From positions 1 to 19,648 of the forward strand of contig JANPJV010000209.1 in NCBI GenBank assembly GCA_031425695.1: a stretch of DNA of 19,648 nucleotides, written 5' to 3'. Below are positions 1 to 7,774 of this stretch, one piece after another (within the stretch, counting starts at the first letter, position 1; each line of letters opens with the position of its first letter). Made by a program: the position numbers and the translations under genes. The notes under the pieces were generated by a model. That model saw nothing but the letters and a program-made list of their open reading frames with translations. It had not been told where the DNA came from and made no database searches. This stretch comes from JANPJV01 sp031425695 (lineage in GTDB: Bacteria > Pseudomonadota > Gammaproteobacteria > Xanthomonadales > SZUA-5).

Positions 1-13
1 TTAAGTCAAAAGC

Positions 14-32
14 GTCCGGACAAGGTCCGGAC
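14..32. repeat. REP-like palindrome GTCCGGAC pair
   Basis: The self-complementary octamer GTCCGGAC occurs twice (14-21 and 25-32) separated by AAG, giving a perfect 8-bp stem with a 3-nt loop. It sits just past the stop of the secreted protein at 44-592. A near-identical copy (GTCCGGA / TCCGGAC) occurs at 14746-14764, and on the opposite strand both copies share flanking bases (CGTCCGGACAAG then TCCGGACCC). Two copies in 20 kb suggest a dispersed REP-type element; it may also slow or end transcription. Family assignment is inference. Confidence 0.6.
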
Positions 33-43
33 CCACGCAATCT

Positions 44-592
44 CTACCTCAGCCAGATGCACCCTGCCGCGCGCGACAGCTGGAAGTTCTCGATGCGCGT
101 GGGCCCATCGTTGCCAACCGCGTGCTGCACGATGCGCAGGCTCGGCATTGCATCGGGATCGGGCATCACCACATCGAACAGCGACTGAGCTTCCGGGTTG
201 ACGAGCTCGATCTCGAGTGCGGCCCGACGCGTAAGCCGGTCTAGCCGGCGGACGACTGGAGTGGCCGAGCGGCTCGAACTGCCGTTGAAATTGTAGAGCC
301 CCGTCAACGCATTGAGATCGCGCCGCTCGATGGCGCCGTGGACCGCATTGCGCATCGCCTCGGGCGAGCGCGCGGCACACCCCACGCCAAGTTCGCGCGG
401 CGCATAGCCGGTCGCGAGCATCGCCTCGTCCGGTTGCACCAACAGCGCCGGAAGCTTGCTGGCCAGGCCCATCGATTCGCAGCTGCGATCGGTATAGACA
501 TCGCCGCCGTCGGTGCCGGTGCAGCGAATGATCTCGGCCTGGGCACTCACGCTGGCGAGAAGCATAGTCACACAGGAAATCACGGCCCTCAT
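44..592 (-). CDS. Secreted protein with DUF4124-like N-terminus
   Basis: Product of about 182 residues. It starts with a signal peptide (MRAVISCVTMLLASVSAQA, cleavage expected after AQA). The next segment, EIIRCTGTDGGDVYTDRSC, matches the pattern of DUF4124-type secreted proteins, where a short beta segment with Y/R-C and 'vYtd..C' recurs. The remaining ~130 residues are not recognised; paired cysteines would suit a periplasmic protein with disulfides. I chose the ATG at 592 over the one at 604 because it overlaps the stop of the upstream DUF1840 gene as TGATG, typical of translational coupling, and it starts directly with the signal peptide. No catalytic motif is visible, so no function is assigned. 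The family call is moderate; export is well supported. Confidence 0.75.
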   Translation of the reverse strand: MRAVISCVTMLLASVSAQAEIIRCTGTDGGDVYTDRSCESMGLASKLPALLVQPDEAMLATGYAPRELGVGCAARSPEAMRNAVHGAIERRDLNALTGLYNFNGSSSRSATPVVRRLDRLTRRAALEIELVNPEAQSLFDVVMPDPDAMPSLRIVQHAVGNDGPTRIENFQLSRAAGCIWLR

Positions 593-918
593 CACACGCC
601 CCATAGCACCGGCTCGCCGGCTGCCAGTGCGCGCTTCAACATCTGGACCAGCGGAAACGAACGTTGTGCGAGACCGACGCGATCCGGCTCGACACGGACT
701 TCATCGTCATCCTGTTCTGTCTGCGCCCGGACGGCCTGCTCATGGTCTTGCAGGTCCTGGCGGCTGGCGGCCTCCAAGCGGTTGATGGCCTCGGCCATCT
801 CGGCGGGAGTGATCACTCCGCGCTCGCTGTCGCTTTTCCCGATAACGCTGAGCAAATGTCGGCCATGCGCTTCGAGCATCTGCACGTCGCCGGTGGCGGG
901 GCTGCGAAAATGGATCAT
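592..918 (-). CDS. DUF1840 domain-containing protein
   Basis: About 108 residues, cytoplasmic and highly charged. The start MIHFRSPATGDVQMLEAHGR and the central RGVITPAEMAEAINRLEAA match the DUF1840 family, whose members begin with 'ITFKSpA..DV.Ml' and carry an 'RGvi.ae.l..Ai..L..A' helix. The middle is rich in Asp/Glu/Gln (DDDEVRVEPDR), followed by a C-terminal helix (FPLVQMLKRALAAGEPVLWGV), also typical of the family. An upstream ATG at 987 would add 23 residues outside the family, so the ATG at 918 is preferred. The stop overlaps the next gene's start by one base, making a two-gene unit. The biochemical role of DUF1840 is unknown. Confidence 0.85.
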   Translation of the reverse strand: MIHFRSPATGDVQMLEAHGRHLLSVIGKSDSERGVITPAEMAEAINRLEAASRQDLQDHEQAVRAQTEQDDDEVRVEPDRVGLAQRSFPLVQMLKRALAAGEPVLWGV

Positions 919-997
919 GGTCAGTTCCTGCACTCGAATGGGTGCAGGTTGCGGACAATGTGAAGGCGCCTCTGTACGCAAACTCACACATGCCGGT

Positions 998-1089
998 CGG
1001 GTAGGCTGCTGGCGTTCAGGCTGCGCAGATTTAGCCCGGCGCCCGGGCGCAGGGCTGCATGAAATCCTCCGGTGCGCTGCACCTACCCG
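998..1089. repeat. Intergenic inverted repeat between DUF1840 and RIO kinase
   Basis: The divergent gap 919-1197 holds an 8-bp perfect inverted repeat (CGGGTAGG at 998-1005, CCTACCCG at 1082-1089) enclosing a strong hairpin at 1033-1056 (AGCCC/GGGCT around the 12-bp palindrome GCGCCCGGGCGC at 1039-1050). This nesting resembles the other repeat elements in the window. A possible -10 box TAAAAT at 1141-1146 could serve the RIO gene, but I find no convincing -35. Nothing else is seen in the gap. Confidence 0.4.
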
Positions 1090-1197
1090 CGCTCAGACGG
1101 TCGTAATCCAATCGCCGCGTAGCATTCAGTGCAATGCGGTTAAAATCGCGCCCCTTTCGATGTCTTCCAGGGTTGCACTCATGCCGTTGCAGCATTC

Positions 1198-2052
1198 ATG
1201 AAAACCCCCAAGGGCCTGCAGGAGCTGATCGACGACGGCATCATCGATGGCGTCGTGCGCCAGCTCAAGAGTGGCAAGGAGGCTTCGGTCTATGTGGTGC
1301 GCGCGGGCAGCGAGCTGCGTTGCGCGAAGGTGTACAAGGACATGCGCCAGCGCAGCTTCCAGGCGCGGGTGCAGTACCAGGAAGGGCGCAAGGTCCGTGG
1401 CAGCCGGCAGACGCGTGCCATCGAGAAAAACAGCAAGTTCGGTCGCAAGGAACAGGAAGACGCGTGGAAGAACACCGAGGTCGACGCGCTCTACCAACTC
1501 GCCGACGCGGGCGTCCGCGTGCCCAAGCCTTTCGGCTTCTTCAACGGCGTGCTGGTGATGGAGCTGCTCACCGATGCGGACGGTAATTCAGCGCCGCGTC
1601 TCGGGGAAGTCGACCTCTCGCCGGAAACCGCGCGCGAGTACCACGCTTTCCTGATCCGTCAGGTCGTCCTGATGCTGTGTGCGGGCTTGATCCACGGCGA
1701 TCTGTCGGAATACAACGTGCTGGTGACCCCGGATGGCCCGGTCATCATCGATCTCCCGCAGGCAGTCAATGCCGCCGGCAACAACGCGGCGTTGGCGATG
1801 CTGGCGCGCGATGTCAACAACCTCTCCGTCACGCTCGGCCGCTTCGCCCCCGAACTCCTGGCCACGCACTACGCCGAGGAAATGTGGGAGCTGTTCGTCC
1901 ATGGCGAGCTCCACGCCGACACCGAGCTCACCGGCGTTTTCGAACTCGACGAGCATGCCGCCGACCTCGACAGCGTCATGGACGCCATCCGCGACGCCCG
2001 CGAAGTCGCGCTCATCCGCCAGCAGGGGCGGGAACAAGCGGACGCGGAGTAG
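1198..2052 (+). CDS. RIO1-family serine/threonine protein kinase
   Basis: 284 residues, cytoplasmic. The RIO kinase signature is complete: nucleotide-binding SGKEASVY (25-32), ATP-anchoring lysine in CAKVYK (K44), flexible-loop segment 47-85 rich in Arg/Lys, catalytic loop HGDLSEYN (166-173, catalytic D168) and metal-binding IIDLPQAV (D185). In archaea and eukaryotes RIO kinases act in small-subunit ribosome maturation; the bacterial members are short, standalone and of uncertain substrate. The ATG at 1198 is the only reasonable start: the ATGs at 1160 and 1181 are out of frame and there is no clear Shine-Dalgarno. It is transcribed away from the DUF1840 gene; downstream is a repeat-bearing gap before the Crp/Fnr-like gene. 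Family call is firm; role is unknown. Confidence 0.93.
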   Translation: MKTPKGLQELIDDGIIDGVVRQLKSGKEASVYVVRAGSELRCAKVYKDMRQRSFQARVQYQEGRKVRGSRQTRAIEKNSKFGRKEQEDAWKNTEVDALYQLADAGVRVPKPFGFFNGVLVMELLTDADGNSAPRLGEVDLSPETAREYHAFLIRQVVLMLCAGLIHGDLSEYNVLVTPDGPVIIDLPQAVNAAGNNAALAMLARDVNNLSVTLGRFAPELLATHYAEEMWELFVHGELHADTELTGVFELDEHAADLDSVMDAIRDAREVALIRQQGREQADAE

Positions 2053-2057
2053 CGAGA

Positions 2058-2158
2058 AGCGGTTTCGGTGTCGGTTATCGGTGTCGGTTCAGCGCGAAGA
2101 ATCAGCCAATTGCCTCCGCATCGGCTCACCGAAACCGAAACCGACAACCGACACCGCT
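2058..2158. repeat. Inverted arrays of a degenerate GGTNTC-type hexamer
   Basis: Directly after the RIO gene lies an array of about five TCGGTN-like hexamers (2058-2089, beginning AGCGGTTTCGGTGTCGG), and its imperfect inverted counterpart is at 2128-2158 (ending CCGACACCGCT). Some 38 bases separate them. The arms can pair over about 30 bp with small slips. The arrangement suits a dispersed repeat or a weak transcription barrier between the kinase and the next gene. The gap 2053-2360 otherwise holds only the promoter at 2282. Confidence 0.6.
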
Positions 2159-2281
2159 CCCATTGCATCTTGCTCTTCACGTTGCGCGAGGGCTTTGCAC
2201 ATCGCACGGCGCTTTGTTAGGAAACTCGCATAGGCGAGGTGAAGGCTGCCGTAAGTAATTGATAAGACAGCTCAACAGAGA

Positions 2282-2298
2282 CTGGCACGCTCCTTGTA
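2282..2298 (+). promoter_or_regulatory. Candidate sigma-54 (-24/-12) promoter of Crp/Fnr-like gene
   Basis: The bases CTGGCACG, four bases, then TTGTA match the RpoN consensus YTGGCACGRNNNTTGCW at nearly every fixed position, with the required 10-nt gap between the GG of -24 and the -12 dinucleotide. The deviation that matters is GT instead of GC at -12. Transcription would start near 2309, giving a leader of about 50 nt to the ATG at 2361. This also argues against the upstream ATG at 2259. No enhancer-binding protein gene is visible nearby. Confidence 0.5.
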
Positions 2299-2360
2299 TT
2301 ACCGCCCAGGTACGCGGTGGACACCCGTCCTTCCACCGCAAGAACCAGGGGATTCACCAG

Positions 2361-3212
2361 ATGGCCGTCAGCCGTAGTGAAGTTGTCATGATGACCGCGG
2401 GCGCGGCCCGTTCGAGTGTGCGTGAAGACGCGCCGTCGCCCTACCAGAATCGGTTGTTGGCCGCATTGCCCAGCGATGTGCGTGAACGCCTGTTTCCTTA
2501 CCTGCAGCTGGTGCCGCTGCCGGTGGGGATGGCGCTCTACGAAGCCGGTGACGCCCTGAAGCATGTGTATTTCCCCACCAACGCGATCGTCTCGTTGCTC
2601 AACGTCATGGAAGACGGCGTTTCGACCGAGATCACCGCGGTGGGCAACGAGGGACTGGTCGGGGTGGCCGTGATCATGGGCGGCGAATCGACGCCAAGCC
2701 GTGCAGTCGTGCTGAGTGGCGGTCACGCTTTCCGGGTCAGCCGCTCCCGTCTCATGGACGAGTTCAACCAGAATCCGGAAACGCAGAAGCTCTTGCTGCG
2801 CTACACCCAGGCGCTGTTCACGCAGATCGCGCAACTGGCCGTCTGCAATCGCCGGCACTTGGTCGAGCAGCAGTTGTGCCGCTGGCTGCTGCTGTCGCTC
2901 GATCGCCAGAATTCCAATCGCCTGAGCATGACCCAGGAATTCATCGCCAACATGCTCGGCGTGCGCCGCGAAAGCATCACCGAAATCGCCGGGCGCCTGC
3001 AGAAGCTCGGGATCATTCACTACTGCCGCGGCCAGATCGAAGTCTTGAACCGCACCAAGCTCGAACAGCTTTGCTGCGAGTGCTACTTCATGGTCAAGAA
3101 AGAAACTGACCGCCTGCTGCCGCCGCAGTTGAGCCACGTCAAGCCACACTGGATTGCCGATAGCGCCCGCAACCGCAAGCTCGAGCTGGTGCCCGCCCGC
3201 GCGATCAATTGA
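2361..3212 (+). CDS. Crp/Fnr-family transcriptional regulator
   Basis: 283 residues from the ATG at 2361, preceded by AGGGG at 9-nt spacing. The N-terminal two-thirds is a cyclic-nucleotide-binding-type beta-roll: YEAGDALKHVYFPTNAIVS, then EITAVGNEGLVGV, where effector-binding folds of this subgroup carry a conserved NEG stretch. The C-terminal Crp-type winged helix-turn-helix is LSMTQEFIANMLGVRRESIT followed by EIAGRLQKLGIIHYCRGQIEVL. No Fnr-type N-terminal cysteine cluster is seen; the Cys-Cys-x-Cys near the C-terminus (CCECY) lies past the HTH. The cAMP-contacting residues of true Crp are not evident, so the ligand is unknown. An upstream in-frame ATG at 2259 is disfavoured because the probable sigma-54 promoter lies inside it. 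Confidence 0.9.
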   Translation: MAVSRSEVVMMTAGAARSSVREDAPSPYQNRLLAALPSDVRERLFPYLQLVPLPVGMALYEAGDALKHVYFPTNAIVSLLNVMEDGVSTEITAVGNEGLVGVAVIMGGESTPSRAVVLSGGHAFRVSRSRLMDEFNQNPETQKLLLRYTQALFTQIAQLAVCNRRHLVEQQLCRWLLLSLDRQNSNRLSMTQEFIANMLGVRRESITEIAGRLQKLGIIHYCRGQIEVLNRTKLEQLCCECYFMVKKETDRLLPPQLSHVKPHWIADSARNRKLELVPARAIN

Positions 3213-3220
3213 GGGTCTGT

Positions 3221-3308
3221 CGTAGGTCATGTTGCGCCCGCAGGGCGCTACTTGACGGCTTCGGCGCGAGGCGTCAAGTAGCCCGCTACGCGGGCAACAT
3301 GACCTACG
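3221..3308. repeat. Long cruciform repeat between convergent genes
   Basis: Outer arms CGTAGGTCATGTTGC (3221-3235) and GCAACATGACCTACG (3294-3308) are perfect 15-bp complements. Inner arms CTACTTGACG (3248-3257) and CGTCAAGTAG (3272-3281) are perfect 10-bp complements. Each intermediate segment (3236-3247 and 3282-3293) can fold its own small GC hairpin. The whole folds as a branched cruciform of 88 bp starting 9 bp past the Crp/Fnr stop and opposite the DUF2750 stop. It may act as a bidirectional terminator, and the architecture is that of a REPIN-like mobile doublet (inference). A further small hairpin lies at 3315-3329. Confidence 0.75.
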
Positions 3309-3379
3309 TTGTGTTCTACGTTCCGTAGATTGCCGCGTCGCACAAGCGCCGCGGTGTTCAATCGAGCGCCGCTTTCAAG

Positions 3380-3790
3380 CTACATGTTCCGGCGCTTCGG
3401 CTGCTCCATCGCGGCCAGCAGTGCGTCCTCGAGTTCGTCGGCTGCAAGGACCAATCCCTCGTTGGTGTCCTCATTGGTCGGGAACACCAATACCAGGGTG
3501 CCGTCCTCCTGCATGCCCGAGGTCCATTTTTGCATCCAGGCGGAGAGTGGGATCGGCTGCGGCGTGCAGTCGGCGAGATCGCCCTTGGCCCAGGCGGCGG
3601 CAAAATCCGGATGCGGCCAGACCGGGAAGCAATCGTCGCCTTCCGCACTGACGATGGCCCAGCCGCCAGCACTGCTCAAGCCCCAGACCTGCTCGTGTTC
3701 AGTGACCTTTGCAACGAATTCGTCGAAGCGCTGATGGGCGTTCAACTTGTTGACGCGTTCGAATTGCTGCCCGTCAAGTGGATAACTCAT
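3380..3790 (-). CDS. DUF2750 domain-containing protein
   Basis: 136 residues, acidic and cytoplasmic, with no signal peptide or membrane segment. The pattern FVAKVTEHEQVWGL, GGWAIV, FPVWPHPDFAAAW, then a helix ending WMQKWTSGMQEDGTLVLVFP matches DUF2750, a family of about 120-140 residues with conserved VW.L, PVWP and VFP blocks. Its ATG overlaps the stop of the DinB-like gene as ATGA, so the two are translationally coupled and follow the sensor kinase in one transcription unit. The function of DUF2750 is not known; placement after a kinase suggests only co-expression. The C-terminus (EQPKRRNM) is basic. Confidence 0.85.
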   Translation of the reverse strand: MSYPLDGQQFERVNKLNAHQRFDEFVAKVTEHEQVWGLSSAGGWAIVSAEGDDCFPVWPHPDFAAAWAKGDLADCTPQPIPLSAWMQKWTSGMQEDGTLVLVFPTNEDTNEGLVLAADELEDALLAAMEQPKRRNM

Positions 3791-4356
3791 GGCGCTTCCC
3801 TCCCGAACAGCTGGTCCTCGGTCCAGCCGAGCTCGGCCAGATCCTGAACCCGGAATTGTGCATCGCTCGGCATCACGAATTCGTCGAGCTGAGGCGGTTT
3901 GACCGAACTGCCGGACAACATCGAATGCGCTTGGCCGCGGTGGTGGATCTGGTGGGTGAGGAGATGCATCAGCACGTGGCGCGCAAGATCCTTCTGTACG
4001 CTATCGACGCGGTGCATTTCGATGATGCGTTCCAGGGCTGCCGTATCAGCGGCCTCGCACCACTCGATCAGGCGCGTGTCAGATGTGCGTTGCGCAGCAG
4101 CAAGCGCGCTGCGTGAGCGAAATGGGGTCGGATCGACGAAGGCCTTGCGCATGTCGGGCTCGCCATGGAGCGCGGCGATATAGAACCAGTCGACGACAAG
4201 GTTGTGATTGAGCGTAGCCATCAGGCTGGGGAAGAAGCCAGTGCGCGGTGCGCTGAATTCGCCCGGCGCCATGCGCAGACAGGCTTCGTGCAATCGGTGA
4301 TTGGCCAGACGGTTGGCGTAGGCGAGGGTGCGCAGGTGCGCGAGCAGGGTATCCAG
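3787..4356 (-). CDS. DinB-like four-helix-bundle protein, non-canonical start
   Basis: The fold is that of the DinB/DUF664 superfamily: helix 1 (TLLAHLRTLAYANRLANHRL), a histidine-bearing helix (SLMATLNHNLVVDWFYIAAL), and the HxxxH-type helix (HVLMHLLTHQIHHRGQAHSM). The histidines NHN and HQIHHRGQ are the usual divalent-metal ligands of this superfamily. The start is problematic. In-frame TGA TAA sit directly upstream and no ATG, GTG or TTG occurs before a TTG at 4293, which would delete helix 1. A CTG at 4356 lies 9 nt after an AAGGA ribosome-binding site (4366-4370), so I infer a rare CTG start. It begins 20 bases after the kinase stop and overlaps the DUF2750 gene by 4 bases. Substrate is unknown; members include thiol-dependent transferases. 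Confidence 0.8.
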   Translation of the reverse strand: MDTLLAHLRTLAYANRLANHRLHEACLRMAPGEFSAPRTGFFPSLMATLNHNLVVDWFYIAALHGEPDMRKAFVDPTPFRSRSALAAAQRTSDTRLIEWCEAADTAALERIIEMHRVDSVQKDLARHVLMHLLTHQIHHRGQAHSMLSGSSVKPPQLDEFVMPSDAQFRVQDLAELGWTEDQLFGREAP

Positions 4357-4376
4357 GTCGGTGGTTCCTTATCAGT

Positions 4377-7300
4377 TCAAGTCGGCGCGACCTCGGGGAT
4401 GGTGATTTCGAAACGCATGCCGGCGCCGGGCGCGCCGAAAGCTTCGATCTCGCCGCCGAGTTGTACGGTCACCAGGTTGTACACGATATGGAGGCCAAGT
4501 CCGCTGCCGCCCTGCGCTCGCTTGGTCGTATAAAAGGGCTCGAAGATGCGCGCCAGGTCTTCCGCGCCGATGCCATCGCCATCATCGACGAAGCGGATTG
4601 CAATCAGTGTGTCCTTGAGCCGCCAGGCGGAAATCTGCATGGTGCCGGGCCGGCCTTCCGAGAACGCGTGGAAGAGTGCGTTCTGGATCAGGTTGGTGAT
4701 CACCTGGCCAAGCGCGCCCGGGAAGCTTTCCAGCTCGATATCGATGGGGCAATGCAGCTCGAGCTGGATCGGTCGGCGTTTCCAGATGAGTTGCAGGCTG
4801 TTGACCACCGAGCGCAGGCACTCGGAGAGGTTGAAACGCCGGCGGTCGTCCTTGCTGCGATCGACCGACACCTGCTTGAAGCTGCGAACCAGGTCGGAAG
4901 CGCGCGCCAGATTGCTGCCGATCATGGTCGAGGCCTCGAAGGCCTGGGTGATGAAGCTGGTCAGCTCGCTCTTGCTGAGCTGGCCAGCCTGCAGGCTCAC
5001 GCGTAGTGCCTCGCTGCGCTCGCCGAGGAACGACGAGGCGGTCAGGGCCACGCCGACCGGCGTATTGATCTCATGCGCGACGCCGGCCACCAGCTGGCCG
5101 AGTGATGCCATCTTCTCGCGCGCGACCAGCTCCCGCTGCGCCGTTTGCAGTTGCTCCAGGGCAACCTCGGCGCCTTCCTTGGCGAGCTTGAGCTCGCCGG
5201 TACGCCGATCAACCAGCTGTTGCAGCTGTTCGGCCTTGCGCCGAATCCGCGCGCTCTGCAGGCGCAGGGCGGCGTACACCACCAGGATGCCGAGCAGCAC
5301 CATCAGCAGCAGGAACCACGACGTCTGCCAATACGCAGGCAGCACCTTGATCGGAACGGTGAGCGCATTTTCGCTGAACACGCCGGTGCGCCCGCTGCCG
5401 CGCACGCGCAGGTTGTAGTCGCCCGGGGGCAGGCTGTTGTAGCTGGCGACGCGATGGCCGGCATCGGCTTCGATCCAGTCCTGGTCGAAGGGATCGAGCC
5501 GATAGCTGTAGCGATTACGCAACGGCGCGGAGAAATCCAGGGCGGCAAATTCGAGGCTGAAACTGCGCTGTTGCGGCGTCAGCTCGAAACCGGAGTCGAG
5601 CCCGGCGAATGGCACCAGGGCGCTGCCGATGCGCAGCTCGGTGGCGACGACGGGAGGCTGTTGTGACCAGCGCTGGAAGCGTTTGGGATCGACCACCATC
5701 AGGCCCTTGCTGCCGCCGAACAGCAGCAGGCCATCGTGTGTCCGCGTATAGGAGCGGAACCATGGCGTCCCGAGATCGGCGCCGTCGGCGCGACTGAATT
5801 CGTAGACCGACTGTGCGACCGGATCGTAGACAAAGCGCTGCGTCCAGATGCGCCCTGCATCGTCCTGCAGGAGGTTGGCGCCAAAGGGTTGTCCGCCCAC
5901 GCCGATGCGCACGCTCACGTGGGCGAACTCGGCGTGCTGGCCATCCCAGCTCTGCAGCCGCGCGAGGCCGGACGCGGTATCGACCCAGAGCGCGCCATCT
6001 CGATCGATCAGCAGGCCGATCACGGTCGGGTGCGGCAGCCCGGTCTCGGCACCTGCGTTGGCGCCGACCCGCTGCAAGCCCTTGCCGCCGGGCGCCTGCG
6101 TATAGAGGCCGACTGAACTGCCCACCCAGAGCCGGCCGTCGGCCGCCTGTGCGATCGCGTTGATGTCTTCGCGGACGGGTTCGCCATCGGCGAGCCCGAT
6201 CCGCTCAATACGGCCAGTGCCCGGCGTCCAGTGCGCGAGTCCTGCATCGGTGCCGATCCACAGGTCGCCTGTCCGTCCGGTCAGGAGCCGGCGCACATAG
6301 GCGTTCGGCAGCTGCTGCTCGGCGCCGAGGCGCGTGATTCGGAGGCTGGCAGGATCGAAGTGGTGCAGGCCGTCAAGCGTGCCCGCCCAGATCGAGCCGT
6401 CGCTGGTCTGGGCCAGGCTGGAGACGACCCCGCTGCTGAGCGCGGCGGGATCATCAGGATTCGGCCGATAGCCGCGCTCCACGCCACTGCCACGCAGGTA
6501 GACGTCGATGCCGTTGCCGCGCGTGCCGAGCCAGATCTCGCCATTGGCCAGCTCGAGCACGCTGCTGATACTCGGCGAGCTCAAGGTGTGCTTGCGGCTC
6601 GGGCTATGGCGCAACACGCGCACGCTGTCATTGTTCGGATCGTGGCGCTGCAGGCCGCCACCGTAGCCACCTATCCAGATCAGGCCCGAACGATCCCGCA
6701 ACAGCGCGCGAATCTGGTCGTGGGCGAGGCTGGAGGGAATCGCGGGGTCCGGGCGGATCTCGCGGGTCAGCGCGTGCGTCTTCGCGTCGACCACATCGAG
6801 GCCGCCGAAAACACCGAGCCAGAGCGTGCCCGCCTTGGGCTCGAGCAAGGTCAGCACCGAAGGCAGCGTGGTGCCGGCGACACGCGGCGTCGCGCGCGCG
6901 GGAATATCGACCAGGCTGAGGCTCGCCGGATCGATCAGGAAGCTGCCGCTGCGGGCGGTGCCGAGCCCGATGCGGCCATCTTCGAGCTCGATCAGGGCCT
7001 GGACGATCTCGCCATCGAGCGCGCCGGGCTGGACATCCTTCTGGGAGAACACGCGTTCGAATTCTGCGCCGGCGCGGCGGCGGCTGAGGCCGTTCCAGCT
7101 GCCGACCCAGAGCGTGCCGGCACGATCGAACAGCAGCGCCGACACATGCTCGTCCTCGGCACTGCTCTGCGGCCCGAGCCGCTGGGTGAGATGCTCGATC
7201 TGCCCGATCGCCGGATTGAAATAATCCAGCCCTTCGCGGGTCCCGATGTAGACGCCGCCGGCGCCGTCTTCGGCGAGCGCGCGCACGGTGTCGTCGGAGA

Positions 7301-7694
7301 TCGCCTGGCCTTCGACACTTTCCTGGCGAAAACGGGTAAAGCGTGCCGTGGCGGGATCGAAGACCGAGACGCCATCGGCATTGGTGCCGACCCAGATACG
7401 GCCATCCTTGCTCGCGAGCAGGCAGCGGACCAGGTCACCGCTCAAGGTGCCCGGATCGGCCGGGTCATTGCCGAAGTAGCGGTAGCGATAGCCGTCGTAG
7501 CGGATCAGGCCATCGGTGGTGCCGATCCAGATGAAGCCGGCGCGGTCCTGGGCCAGTGCGGTGACGTTGTTGTCGGGAATGCTCTCGGCGTCGCCGACCG
7601 ATTCGAAATAGGGCTCACCGAATTCGAACGCAGCCGCCCACACGGGCCATGGCAGCAGGCACCAGATCGTGAGCATGACGCGAAGAAAGCGCAT
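4377..7694 (-). CDS. Two-component sensor histidine kinase with periplasmic propellers
   Basis: 1105 residues from the ATG at 7694, which begins a signal peptide (MRFLRVMLTIWCLLPWPVWA). Residues ~25-700 contain about fourteen ligand-sensor propeller repeats (Reg_prop type, each with a G.IW.GT..GL...DP core), enough for two seven-bladed propellers. A Y_Y_Y domain follows (~725-785, YRLDPFDQDWIEADAG), then one transmembrane helix (~790-812) and a coiled coil. The kinase core has the H-box VAGVAHEINTP with phospho-acceptor H874, N-box NLIQNALFHAF, G1 DDGDGI and G2 GGSGLGLHI. This is the HTCS-like architecture but without receiver or HTH domains, so phosphotransfer needs a separate regulator, not found in the window. 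An in-frame ATG at 7757 would add 21 residues ahead of the signal peptide and is disfavoured. The DinB-like and DUF2750 genes follow it. The ligand is unknown. Confidence 0.93.
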   Translation of the reverse strand: MRFLRVMLTIWCLLPWPVWAAAFEFGEPYFESVGDAESIPDNNVTALAQDRAGFIWIGTTDGLIRYDGYRYRYFGNDPADPGTLSGDLVRCLLASKDGRIWVGTNADGVSVFDPATARFTRFRQESVEGQAISDDTVRALAEDGAGGVYIGTREGLDYFNPAIGQIEHLTQRLGPQSSAEDEHVSALLFDRAGTLWVGSWNGLSRRRAGAEFERVFSQKDVQPGALDGEIVQALIELEDGRIGLGTARSGSFLIDPASLSLVDIPARATPRVAGTTLPSVLTLLEPKAGTLWLGVFGGLDVVDAKTHALTREIRPDPAIPSSLAHDQIRALLRDRSGLIWIGGYGGGLQRHDPNNDSVRVLRHSPSRKHTLSSPSISSVLELANGEIWLGTRGNGIDVYLRGSGVERGYRPNPDDPAALSSGVVSSLAQTSDGSIWAGTLDGLHHFDPASLRITRLGAEQQLPNAYVRRLLTGRTGDLWIGTDAGLAHWTPGTGRIERIGLADGEPVREDINAIAQAADGRLWVGSSVGLYTQAPGGKGLQRVGANAGAETGLPHPTVIGLLIDRDGALWVDTASGLARLQSWDGQHAEFAHVSVRIGVGGQPFGANLLQDDAGRIWTQRFVYDPVAQSVYEFSRADGADLGTPWFRSYTRTHDGLLLFGGSKGLMVVDPKRFQRWSQQPPVVATELRIGSALVPFAGLDSGFELTPQQRSFSLEFAALDFSAPLRNRYSYRLDPFDQDWIEADAGHRVASYNSLPPGDYNLRVRGSGRTGVFSENALTVPIKVLPAYWQTSWFLLLMVLLGILVVYAALRLQSARIRRKAEQLQQLVDRRTGELKLAKEGAEVALEQLQTAQRELVAREKMASLGQLVAGVAHEINTPVGVALTASSFLGERSEALRVSLQAGQLSKSELTSFITQAFEASTMIGSNLARASDLVRSFKQVSVDRSKDDRRRFNLSECLRSVVNSLQLIWKRRPIQLELHCPIDIELESFPGALGQVITNLIQNALFHAFSEGRPGTMQISAWRLKDTLIAIRFVDDGDGIGAEDLARIFEPFYTTKRAQGGSGLGLHIVYNLVTVQLGGEIEAFGAPGAGMRFEITIPEVAPT

Positions 7695-7774
7695 CCCGCA
7701 TCGTAGACAGCGCAGCCCTGCGGCGCCAGCCGACTTCGTGAAACAATATGAAGTCACGAGTGACTGGGCCAGAG

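Noticed and set aside
338..1201. 287-codon plus-strand frame before the RIO gene
   Set aside because: Overlaps antisense to two genes with clear family matches and covers their divergent promoter gap; composition is Arg/Ser-rich shadow type.
6231..7706. 491-codon open frame on the plus strand
   Set aside because: It lies wholly antisense to the well-supported propeller region of the histidine kinase; the repeated Ala/Asp/Arg-rich translation is the expected shadow in GC-rich DNA and matches no family.
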